Shown here: piece after piece, positions 1-6,440 of the stretch
Layout: each line of letters begins with the position of its first letter
How positions within the stretch are numbered: position 1 is the first letter of the stretch
Origin: Candidatus Gerdarchaeota archaeon
GTDB lineage: Archaea > Asgardarchaeota > Heimdallarchaeia > JABLTI01
Direction: 5' to 3'
NCBI GenBank assembly: GCA_016839405.1
Contig: JAEOUJ010000052.1
Coordinates: forward strand, 1-16,904
Length of the DNA: 16,904 nt
Notes under the pieces: generated by a model
Databases searched by the model: none
Told to the model about the DNA's origin: nothing
The model's input: only the letters and a program-made list of their open reading frames with translations
Translations under genes and position numbers: made by a program

Positions 1-1037
1 ATAACGATTTTACCACCATTTTTTTTCACGTCATTAAGTAATTTATCAAGTTCCTTTCTTTTTTCTTTATCACGAAGTCTCAATTGATTATCAACTAACA
101 AAAGTGTTTCCACTGCGCCATATTCTATTGCTTTAGTTATTATTTGTCTACCATATGCTACAGTACCTGTATTGCGTCCTATTCGACTCATAATTTCTTC
201 AACAAATACTGCATCAGAGCTAGCTTGTTCTTCCTCAATGATTTTTCCAAGTATATTTTTACTAAGAATTTCACTAATAGCACTTGGTCCACCACAACTC
301 GAGGTTTCAATAATAATCTTTTCAATAGGAATTTTGGTTTGATTTTTTATTATTTTCAAATGTTGATAAAAACTATCTTTTGTAAAACCCGGGCCTGCTA
401 AAACCATAACAGATGCATCTGGATATTTATTTGTAAAAGCATCTTCCAATGCAAAAATAATTTTAGAATAAAATTTAGCAATTAGTTCATTTCTGATTTT
501 TTCTTTTCCTCCTCCTTTTTTTGGAATCCTCTCTCTGAAATGAGCTATTATTGAGCTTGAAAAAGCACTAACTGCTGCAATAGTAGCTTCACTATCATCA
601 ATTGCTGTTATCAAAACTTTAGCACTTGTAGTTTTTTCAACTGCTTCTTCAATTCTACTAATATCAACTTTAGACCATGATTGTTTTATTATTGTTAAAA
701 GTGAACCAATTTCAATGTTAAAAGTATGATAAGAACCAAAGGAGATTAAATCTTCAGGTCCAGCAATTATTGTTCCTTTTATACGTAGACGTGTAGCAAA
801 CTCATGAAAACTAACATCTTCAACAGAGAGAGTTAGAACCATTGGTACTCTTTCACCTTTATCTGGACGACTATCATCTTCATTTAATCTAATTCTTCGT
901 AATGTTCTAGCTTTAACTTGATCTTCAGGTATTATAAGATTATATAGTACATATAGATCATCTACTGTTTCAGGTATAAGAGTAACATACCCGTTTTGAA
1001 ATTTCCGTGATTTTATATTCACTATATATACCCTCAC
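1..1037 (-). CDS. pelA: Archaeal Pelota (Dom34) ribosome-rescue factor, C-terminus cut by window edge
   Basis: The reading frame runs off the left edge, so the last roughly 20 residues and the stop are missing; 345 codons are visible. Pelota is an eRF1-like protein that enters the A site of stalled ribosomes with an aEF1A/Hbs1-type GTPase and promotes subunit splitting with ABCE1 in no-go and non-stop surveillance. The N-terminus (MRVYIVNIKS, then PETVDDLYVLYNLI) fits the Sm-like domain, about residues 1-125. The middle domain follows, with the LAGPGFTKDSF segment typical of the family. The C-terminal eRF1_3-like domain begins near 260 and reaches KNGGKIV at the edge. The start is GTG at 1037; an in-frame TAA lies two codons upstream, so no longer start exists. 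No clear Shine-Dalgarno site is seen, and a TATA-like element near 1053-1060 suggests a very short leader. The identity is secure from several conserved blocks. Confidence 0.93.
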   Translation of the reverse strand, partial: MRVYIVNIKSRKFQNGYVTLIPETVDDLYVLYNLIIPEDQVKARTLRRIRLNEDDSRPDKGERVPMVLTLSVEDVSFHEFATRLRIKGTIIAGPEDLISFGSYHTFNIEIGSLLTIIKQSWSKVDISRIEEAVEKTTSAKVLITAIDDSEATIAAVSAFSSSIIAHFRERIPKKGGGKEKIRNELIAKFYSKIIFALEDAFTNKYPDASVMVLAGPGFTKDSFYQHLKIIKNQTKIPIEKIIIETSSCGGPSAISEILSKNILGKIIEEEQASSDAVFVEEIMSRIGRNTGTVAYGRQIITKAIEYGAVETLLLVDNQLRLRDKEKRKELDKLLNDVKKNGGKIV

Positions 1038-1121
1038 ATCTTATAATACCAGTTATAAATATGAACTAAATAAAATTAGCTATAGGATTATCACTAAGAT
1101 TCTAAAAGTGAAAAATTACTC

Positions 1122-1505
1122 TTAAAAGCTTTCAAGTATATCTTCTACTCGTCCAGCGAAATCTTTCATAAGACGATACCTTAATGTTGATCTACTTGTT
1201 TCTTCTTTTATTAAGATTACAATAGAATTCCCTGAATTGGTTCTAAATACTAGGAAAAATCCTTGTAATCCTTCGAGCATTATTCCTATTGGATCACCTA
1301 ATTCATAGTGATTAGTAGTCATTTTTACTAAAGAAAGGAATTCTCGAACATAAGAGCTGGTGAATTCTGTATCTACGCTTATTGCTGACCATTTCAAAAC
1401 CAACAATCCTGAGGGCTCTATAACAATAACAGATTCTACACCAGGATTTAATGCATGTAAAACATTGCATTCTTTTTCAAATCGTTCATCTACTGATTGG
1501 CTCAT
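1122..1505 (-). CDS. Roadblock/LC7 domain protein
   Basis: This 127-residue protein is about the size of a single Roadblock/LC7 domain. Such proteins dimerise and, in Asgard archaea, eukaryotes and some bacteria, partner with or regulate small Ras-like GTPases. Visible signs are a helix (residues 5-18), then PGVESVIVIEPSGLLVLKW (21-39) as the first strand-turn-strand with its Gly, a middle helix (48-62), a strand pair around 73-100 (IGIMLEGLQGFFLVFR, then NSIVILI) and a C-terminal helix. No transmembrane segment or second domain is present. The ATG at 1505 is preceded by AGAGGT (1513-1518) at 7-base spacing, which fixes the start. It lies 84 bp upstream of pelota in the same direction. No GTPase gene is in the window, so its partner is unknown. 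The family call rests on fold pattern, since sequence identity within Roadblock is low. Confidence 0.75.
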   Translation of the reverse strand: MSQSVDERFEKECNVLHALNPGVESVIVIEPSGLLVLKWSAISVDTEFTSSYVREFLSLVKMTTNHYELGDPIGIMLEGLQGFFLVFRTNSGNSIVILIKEETSRSTLRYRLMKDFAGRVEDILESF

Positions 1506-1693
1506 GTTTTTTACCTCTTATATTACCTTTCTAATACAAGACTACAATTATCTAATCTCTATAAAGGATTTCTCTATAAGACTTTTGTCATTTAAACAAG
1601 TAATAATTAAAAAAAACTAGTTTTATATTTCTATTTTTTAAAATAAAATGAAAATCGGATTTAAATAAATCCCCAAACTTTAAAATTATTTTT

Positions 1694-1858
1694 TTAACCG
1701 CATCCAGGACAACTATCACAACTGCTACACATGGCCATGCTTTTAACATATTCTTCATAACATTCTTTATGAACAGTTAATTGTTTATTATCAGTTGTAT
1801 ATACTTCTAGAGTGTCTTGACCGTCAGTAATATCTTTGTTACACAATATACATGTCAT
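1694..1858 (-). CDS. 54-residue Cys/His-rich predicted zinc-binding protein
   Basis: This small gene encodes 54 residues with two Cys-rich parts. Near the N-terminus, C3-x2-C6 and H30-x2-C33 make a plausible four-ligand zinc site of treble-clef or LIM-like spacing. At the C-terminus is CSSCDSCPGCG (44-54), four more cysteines in CxxCxxCxxC spacing that could bind another metal ion. A good Shine-Dalgarno site, GGTGA at 1864-1868, sits 5 bases before the ATG, and codon use matches the neighbours, so it is very likely a real gene despite its size. It is the first gene of the minus-strand run that continues to the Roadblock gene 188 bp further on. No specific family was recognised; a metal-binding, regulatory or nucleic-acid role is possible but unproven. 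Confidence 0.7.
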   Translation of the reverse strand: MTCILCNKDITDGQDTLEVYTTDNKQLTVHKECYEEYVKSMAMCSSCDSCPGCG

Positions 1859-1989
1859 TGTTATCACCAATTAAATATAATTATATAAATAACTAAAAAC
1901 TTCTTATTTAAAAATTAAGGGAAAACTCGGAAAAAACCAAACATTATGTAGAAAATTGATTAAAAATAATATAAATAAAAAAATTAGTT

Positions 1990-2081
1990 CCTGACTGATA
2001 CTTTACTGCATCAGTCAGGGAGTGGTCCCCTTAATATTAACAGCCGTCCTTTTCCCCAAGAGATTCGACGGATGATATTAA
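1990..2081. ncRNA. Candidate structured RNA: two hairpins, one resembling a minus-strand terminator
   Basis: Hairpin 1 has perfectly complementary 10-base arms, 1990-1999 (CCTGACTGAT) and 2010-2019 (ATCAGTCAGG), around a 10-base loop. Read on the minus strand it is followed after 6 bases by seven U residues (1983-1977), like an intrinsic terminator. Hairpin 2 pairs 2031-2037 with 2075-2081 (7 bp) and 2044-2048 with 2067-2071 (CCGTC/GACGG, 5 bp) around an 18-base loop; an extra T2038/G2074 wobble is possible only in the plus-strand RNA. A TATA-like ATATAAAT (about 1969-1976) lies upstream for plus-strand transcription, and a TATA-like element near 2130-2140 for minus. The orientation is therefore unresolved. 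There is no tRNA T-loop and no convincing C/D-box set. It could be a small RNA, a leader or only a terminator. Confidence 0.4.
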
Positions 2082-2268
2082 ATTAATTGGGTTAGTTTTA
2101 AGCGTTATTATTGTCTCACAAGATTAATTGATATTATAGAATAAATGAATTGCTCTTTAGATTTTAAGAAAATTTAATATCTTGAAAACATTTCTTTTTT
2201 AAATTTAATACCTTAGAATTATTCTTTTCATATTTTTATAATATAGAAAATCTTAATTAATTACCAAA

Positions 2269-2296
2269 TTGCTTTTTTAATATAAAAATAAAGCAA
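2269..2296 (+). promoter_or_regulatory. TATA promoter bracketed by a 7-bp inverted repeat
   Basis: TATAAAAA at 2281-2288 is a good archaeal TATA box for the plus-strand gene, predicting initiation near 2308 and a leader of about 45 bases. It sits between TTGCTTT (2269-2275) and AAAGCAA (2290-2296), an exact inverted repeat with a 14-base spacer. That is where a repressor dimer would block TBP/TFB. The downstream gene encodes a protein with predicted winged-helix segments, so autoregulation is an attractive but untested idea. Confidence 0.4.
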
Positions 2297-2353
2297 AATA
2301 ATTATTCCGCAATTTCTCGGAAAATTTAATATTCTTGTAAAAAAGTGAATAAA

Positions 2354-4045
2354 ATGGCTAATAATGCAAAAGAGCTAACTCAACTTGAAATTAAACTCAT
2401 AGAAAAAACGAATTTTATTGAAAAATTTGCTATACAAAAGAAGTATTCTCCAAAGAGAGTAGAACCAGGCATAGGTTCTGAGATAAATATTGAAAGAAAT
2501 TGGAGTAAATTTCTTGGAGAAACGCTTTTTATAAATCAGGAATTTCTAAATGAAAAATCATTTCATGAACAGATTTTTTGGCGGGAAGCTTATCTGCTTT
2601 TTGCACCAAGAGATTTACGTAATTCTTGGTGGTTAAAAATATTAGCTGATGTTTTCCCATTAACTCAAAAATTAAATAATAGAAAACAAGAAGAATGGGA
2701 AATTCTGATTAAAAAAACAAATTTTAATTATAAATACTTGATTGACAAATGTATACTTATAGGTGCAACAGGTGGTCCTGAAGGATTAATTGATGTTCTT
2801 AAAAAAACTCTATATCAAATATATTCTAAGCATAAAGAAAATAAAAAAAGTCATCGGAAAATATCTACTTTTAAACTTACCCCACAGGAATTTGATATTA
2901 TTCTATCTGAAGTCTATTTCAACTCTGTGAAAATTACTGAAAAAGCAATTTCAATCATGGAAATGGCATTATTAAAACAATCAATAAAAGTTAAGGAAAT
3001 CTCCTATTTTTCAAGTAAAAATCATAGCTTTGTTAGTAAAACAATAAATCGATTAATGGCAATGAATGTTCTCAGACATAATTATAGCATAAATTATTTT
3101 GCTCTAGGATTAACTCAATATGTTATTCTTTTGATTTGCACTAAAAGGCAAAGTCAAACATTCAAATCTCTTCCAAGAAATCCCTATCTATTTTCTCAGA
3201 AATTCAATTGTCTAAATATATGTGTAATTACCCAATATTATGTTGCACCTAGAACTAATGTATTTTATAAAAAACTTGTAGAATATTGTAACAACCTAAA
3301 AGAAAATAATCGAATAGTTAAATTTTATGCTTTTGAAATTACTACATCATTTCGAAATTTTCTCTTCAAGTATTTTGATCCAAAAACAAAAAGACAAAAC
3401 ATAAATTTCAATGATTTAGTAATTGAAAGTGGTTTTTTTGATACAGACATTAAGGATGATTTCTCATTAGAAAAATTAAATCTCGGAAACATAATTGTTC
3501 CAACTCGAATTACTGATGGAAATGTAGTAGATATTGATTTAATTGATATACAAATATTGAACCAATTTGTTTCTGGAAATACCAATCGTAAAAATATTCA
3601 GAAGGCATTAAAACGTGATATGAATGAAATTGTAAAAAGGATTAAAAAATTATATGAGAAAAAAGTTCTATATGAAACTCTTGTGGTTGTTTTACCTGAT
3701 AGTAATTGTGAAGTAACATTTTATTTTGATGATGAATCAAAAAAGAACAAAATAAATCCAGAATACAATACACTAAAAAATCGTCTATCGCAATTTTGTT
3801 GCTATTTACCTAATGTTTATCTAGCAGAAATTCGCGGATCATATAATGGATTATTATTAAGTTCCTATCTTCCTCATTCAATTGCATTATCAATGGCTGA
3901 TTTTTTCAATTGGTTTATTCCAGAGAATATTAATAATCAAATCATACTAGGTAAATCTAACTTTCAGAAATATAAAGGGCAATTGAATGAGAATAAATGG
4001 AATAATGGCAATTGGTATTTTTCAGATGAAGATTTTAAAATCTGA
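2354..4045 (+). CDS. Large protein with two predicted winged-helix segments (possible transcription regulator)
   Basis: I do not recognise a named family. Numbering here counts from an upstream in-frame GTG (2345), giving 566 residues. I prefer the ATG at 2354 (residue 4), because GTGA at 2345-2348 then serves as a Shine-Dalgarno site 5 bases before it. Two segments read like winged helix-turn-helix domains: about 200-265 (ALLKQSIKVKEISYFSSKN, then SFVSKTINRLMAMNVL) and about 395-450 (DIDLIDIQILNQFVSGNTN, then KNIQKALKRDMNEIVKRIKK). The second resembles Lrp/AsnC-type helices. Each is followed by an alpha/beta stretch rich in hydrophobic strands, giving a possible HTH-sensor-HTH-sensor layout after a helical N-terminal region. 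There is no signal peptide or transmembrane helix. It is the only long plus-strand gene in the window and ends 2 bp from the end of thyX. The regulator role is inferred from fold pattern only. Confidence 0.6.
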   Translation: MANNAKELTQLEIKLIEKTNFIEKFAIQKKYSPKRVEPGIGSEINIERNWSKFLGETLFINQEFLNEKSFHEQIFWREAYLLFAPRDLRNSWWLKILADVFPLTQKLNNRKQEEWEILIKKTNFNYKYLIDKCILIGATGGPEGLIDVLKKTLYQIYSKHKENKKSHRKISTFKLTPQEFDIILSEVYFNSVKITEKAISIMEMALLKQSIKVKEISYFSSKNHSFVSKTINRLMAMNVLRHNYSINYFALGLTQYVILLICTKRQSQTFKSLPRNPYLFSQKFNCLNICVITQYYVAPRTNVFYKKLVEYCNNLKENNRIVKFYAFEITTSFRNFLFKYFDPKTKRQNINFNDLVIESGFFDTDIKDDFSLEKLNLGNIIVPTRITDGNVVDIDLIDIQILNQFVSGNTNRKNIQKALKRDMNEIVKRIKKLYEKKVLYETLVVVLPDSNCEVTFYFDDESKKNKINPEYNTLKNRLSQFCCYLPNVYLAEIRGSYNGLLLSSYLPHSIALSMADFFNWFIPENINNQIILGKSNFQKYKGQLNENKWNNGNWYFSDEDFKI

Positions 4046-4047
4046 TA

Positions 4048-4767
4048 TTATTTATTTTTATTTCTTATTTCCTTTGGTAGATATTCAATAGTTTTACCAG
4101 TTATTGTTGTACCTTCTTCCATATCTATTTCTACATGATCTCCGCATTGTTCGGGGCACCCACGTTCACATCTAGGAGTCCACCAATTAAATAACGCAGG
4201 AGCTTCATCATTTACAAGATAATACATCATTTTTGCTAAGCGTCTAATTTCCCACTGTGCTTTACTACAAATTCTAAAATTAAAGAAATTCCATAATGTT
4301 CGAGCATTCATAGTAACAACTATAGCTGTTTTTGTTGCATTTGGTAAGAAATATCTTGAGTCTTCAAGTTCTATTCCAAGCTCATCCATTTGTTTACGAA
4401 TATTTATTGTTTCATTGAGAAAATTTATTGCTAGTTTTCTTGCTTTTGGGTTTTCAAGGATTGAATCGGGAATCACTGCCCAATCTTCGATATCTTCTTG
4501 TAAAGGATCTGAGTATCTTTGGCTTTCTTGGGAATACGAAGCAATTCTATGTCTGACTAATTGATGAGTTGTTACACGACTAATACCTGTAATTCGAAAA
4601 GTGAAATTAACATGTTCCGCAATAGATTCGTGCCCTGAATCAACAACTCTTTTAATAATCTCTTGATCTACAGGTTCATTTAAAGCAATATTTTTTTTAC
4701 CTCGACACATTTTAATAGCAATTTCTGCAAGTTTCTCATTTGGGTGGTTTAGTAATTCTACTTTCAA
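4048..4767 (-). CDS. thyX: Flavin-dependent thymidylate synthase ThyX
   Basis: ThyX makes dTMP from dUMP using methylenetetrahydrofolate and a reduced FAD, in a cytosolic homotetramer; it replaces ThyA. The signature RHRxxSxxxxSxR is intact as RHRIASYSQESQR (residues 72-84 from the chosen start). GHESIAEH (45-52), DSRYFLPNATKT and AQWEIR are further conserved blocks. The length of about 239 residues is normal. The tail carries C200, C204 and C208 (RCERGCPEQCG), a possible metal-binding cluster. The longest frame starts at a GTG (4779), but that GTG is part of AGGTGAT (4775-4781), an excellent Shine-Dalgarno site. The TTG at 4767 lies 7 bases after it and gives the family-like N-terminus KVELLNHP, so I use TTG; the GTG remains possible. 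The gene faces the plus-strand gene, and its upstream region holds two adjacent palindromes. Confidence 0.94.
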   Translation of the reverse strand: MKVELLNHPNEKLAEIAIKMCRGKKNIALNEPVDQEIIKRVVDSGHESIAEHVNFTFRITGISRVTTHQLVRHRIASYSQESQRYSDPLQEDIEDWAVIPDSILENPKARKLAINFLNETINIRKQMDELGIELEDSRYFLPNATKTAIVVTMNARTLWNFFNFRICSKAQWEIRRLAKMMYYLVNDEAPALFNWWTPRCERGCPEQCGDHVEIDMEEGTTITGKTIEYLPKEIRNKNK

Positions 4768-4814
4768 TCTTCTTATCACCTAATGTTTAGCACATTATCA
4801 AATTGTTTTTATTT

Positions 4815-4846
4815 AATAGATAAATCTATTGGAAATTTTAACTTCC
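4815..4846 (-). promoter_or_regulatory. Two abutting 16-bp palindromes upstream of the thyX promoter
   Basis: 4815-4830 has 7-base arms, AATAGAT and ATCTATT, around AA. Directly next to it, 4831-4846 (GGAAATTTTAACTTCC) is a near-palindrome with outer arms GGAA/TTCC. A TATA-like TTAAATAAAAA (about 4806-4816, minus strand) overlaps the edge of the first, predicting initiation near 4785, just before the thyX Shine-Dalgarno site. The placement suits operators over the BRE/TATA region. AT-rich sequence produces such palindromes by chance fairly often, so confidence is modest. Confidence 0.35.
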
Positions 4847-4888
4847 TTATGTGATAATTTGTGCCTTATAAAGATTTTAGGTTTTATC

Positions 4889-4908
4889 TTTTCATTATTG
4901 AATGAAAA
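4889..4908 (-). terminator. Possible terminator hairpin after the Fe-S protein gene
   Basis: TTTTCATT (4889-4896) and AATGAAAA (4901-4908) form an 8-bp stem with a 4-base loop, 68-87 bases downstream of the stop of the Fe-S gene. On the minus strand the hairpin is preceded by a T-run (ATTTTTC). The stem is AT-only except for one pair, so stability is low. Archaeal termination may rely on the T-run alone. Confidence 0.25.
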
Positions 4909-4975
4909 ATTTTCAATTATAATTTATTAAAGAAATATATATTTTTTAGAGAATTTATTTCCTAATAATTTTAAA

Positions 4976-5764
4976 TTAGGATGGTATACTCTCTCTCCTA
5001 ATTAATTTTAAAGCGTTGTAATTACAAGAGGATATGCACAAACCACAGCCTACACATTTAGAAATATTAACTTTAAGTTTTTTATTTATAAATTGTAAAG
5101 CTGTGAAATAACATCTTTTTTCACATTCACCACAATTTGTACATTTATTTTTAGTATATTTTATAACAAAATTGCTTGGAATTACCGCTTCGTGAATGTT
5201 GAAGTCAATCGCATTGCGCAACATAACACAACAACAAGAACAACAATTACAAATTACATATACATAATCAGGTGTTGGTGCTGTTAGAAGTTGATGAACT
5301 AACCCAAGTTTATCAGCTCTTAATAATAATTGTTCTATTTCTTTTAGATTAGAACTTTTCAATTGCATTTTTTTACTTAAATCATTAATATGTTGAGCTG
5401 TACCAATATGAATACACGACCAGATGGGATTATTGCAATTTCGATATTTCGATCTACAATAACAATAACCAATACTCATTGCAGGCATTTGTTTTATTAA
5501 ATTTAGAATTTCTTCTGTTGAAGCAATAGTTGGTATACTTTCAATTTTAGTATTTAGAGGAATGATTTTACTGCCATAAAAAAGTGAAAAAGATTCCATT
5601 AAAGATCTATAAGATCCAGGTTGTAAGTATTTGTCTATAAAATAAATCATATCTAATATTGGTACCTCTAATAAACCAAATATTGTACTAAGAAACCGAC
5701 CTATTTTTGGATATCTAGATAAATATCTAATGGTTTTTGTAATTACATCTAAAAAAGTAATCAT
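4976..5764 (-). CDS. Fe-S protein: C-terminal 2[4Fe-4S] ferredoxin domain plus upstream Cys clusters
   Basis: The C-terminal part is a ferredoxin domain: CTNCGECEKRC (Cys 208, 211, 214, 218) and CVGCGLCISSC (237, 240, 243, 247), two full CxxCxxCxxxC sets for two 4Fe-4S clusters. Upstream lie two unusual groups: GYCYCRSKYRNC followed by C117 (101, 103, 110, 117) and ICNCCSCCC (172-179), which may hold a further metal site. The N-terminal 70 residues are helical and hydrophobic in places but have no clear signal peptide. The longest frame begins with TTG (5824) inside the pyrophosphatase gene. I use ATG 5764 because AGTGA lies 5-6 bases before it and the 34-bp gap then fits an operon. Electron transfer is likely; partner and substrate are unknown. 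Related architectures exist as uncharacterised ferredoxin-domain proteins. Confidence 0.75.
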   Translation of the reverse strand: MITFLDVITKTIRYLSRYPKIGRFLSTIFGLLEVPILDMIYFIDKYLQPGSYRSLMESFSLFYGSKIIPLNTKIESIPTIASTEEILNLIKQMPAMSIGYCYCRSKYRNCNNPIWSCIHIGTAQHINDLSKKMQLKSSNLKEIEQLLLRADKLGLVHQLLTAPTPDYVYVICNCCSCCCVMLRNAIDFNIHEAVIPSNFVIKYTKNKCTNCGECEKRCYFTALQFINKKLKVNISKCVGCGLCISSCNYNALKLIRRESIPS

Positions 5765-5798
5765 TTTTTTCACTGAATTAAAAATGCGATTATACTGC

Positions 5799-6353
5799 TC
5801 AGAAGCCTTTGCTCTTAATATCAAAGTATTTTTCTTTGAAATATTCTATTGATTGCATAATAATTTCATGTGCTTTTTCTTTTCCTGCCCATCCTTTAAC
5901 TTCAGTTTTTTTTCCTTTCTCAAGTTTTTTATAGTCACGGAAGAATTCTTTAATCTCTATTAATTGATGCTTTGGTATCCACTCAAGGTCTTGTGCTTCA
6001 TCTAATCTTGGATCATTCTCTGCAACAGCAATAATTTTATCATCATTACCTTTTTCATCTTGCATATTTAACACTCCTATAGGTCTTGCAGTAACTAAAC
6101 ATCCTGGAAATGTTGGTTCTGTAATTAATACCATAATATCTAATGGGTCTTGATCATCACCTAAAGTTCTAGGAATAAAACCATAAGAAATAGGAAAAAC
6201 TACTGAACTATATAATACTCTATCTAAATGAATAGCCATAATTTCTTTATCAAATTCAAATTTGTTTTTAGATCCTTGAGGCGTTTCAATAACTGCATAA
6301 ACAACTTCTGGAGGATTGGGCCCCGGTTTTACATCTGTCCAAAGATTAGTCAT
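5799..6353 (-). CDS. ppa: Inorganic pyrophosphatase, family I
   Basis: This soluble Mg-dependent enzyme hydrolyses pyrophosphate to two phosphates, pulling forward nucleic-acid, aminoacyl-tRNA and other syntheses. The family I active site is visible: IETPQGSKNKFE (E23, K29, E33), FPISYGFIP with Y57, the DQDPLD signature (D67, D69, D72) and D99/D104 in MQDEKGNDDK. The 184-residue length is normal for the soluble prokaryotic hexameric type. A TTG at 6359 would add two residues, but it overlaps AGGTGAT (6359-6365), a near-perfect Shine-Dalgarno site exactly 5 bases before the ATG at 6353, so the ATG is the start. The Fe-S protein gene follows closely and is probably co-transcribed. The aminotransferase gene lies 87 bp upstream with a T-rich stretch between, suggesting a separate promoter. 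Confidence 0.97.
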   Translation of the reverse strand: MTNLWTDVKPGPNPPEVVYAVIETPQGSKNKFEFDKEIMAIHLDRVLYSSVVFPISYGFIPRTLGDDQDPLDIMVLITEPTFPGCLVTARPIGVLNMQDEKGNDDKIIAVAENDPRLDEAQDLEWIPKHQLIEIKEFFRDYKKLEKGKKTEVKGWAGKEKAHEIIMQSIEYFKEKYFDIKSKGF

Positions 6354-6440
6354 ATTCAATCACCTAGATAGATAAAAGGTAATTGTAAACAAATAAATCT
6401 TTTTGAGTAGATTAGAAAAAAGAAATAGTTGGTAATAATT

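Larger units (their letters stand above)
1859..2353. other. 495-bp gene-free region with hairpins and a promoter
   Basis: No reading frame of credible composition was found here. The left part holds the Shine-Dalgarno site of the 54-residue protein and AT-rich sequence. The middle, 1990-2081, is locally richer in GC and forms two stable hairpins, listed separately. The right part, about 2100-2353, is very AT-rich and contains the likely promoter of the large plus-strand gene. Because genes diverge from this region, it must hold promoters for both directions. Confidence 0.6.

Noticed and set aside
144..401. An 85-codon plus-strand frame rich in Asn, Phe, Ser and Thr.
   Set aside because: It lies wholly inside pelota, which has clear family motifs on the opposite strand.
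2020..2095. A tRNA or tRNA-like gene in the GC-richer stretch.
   Set aside because: No 7-bp acceptor stem, no TTCGANNC T-loop with a 5-bp stem and no plausible anticodon arm could be laid out on either strand.
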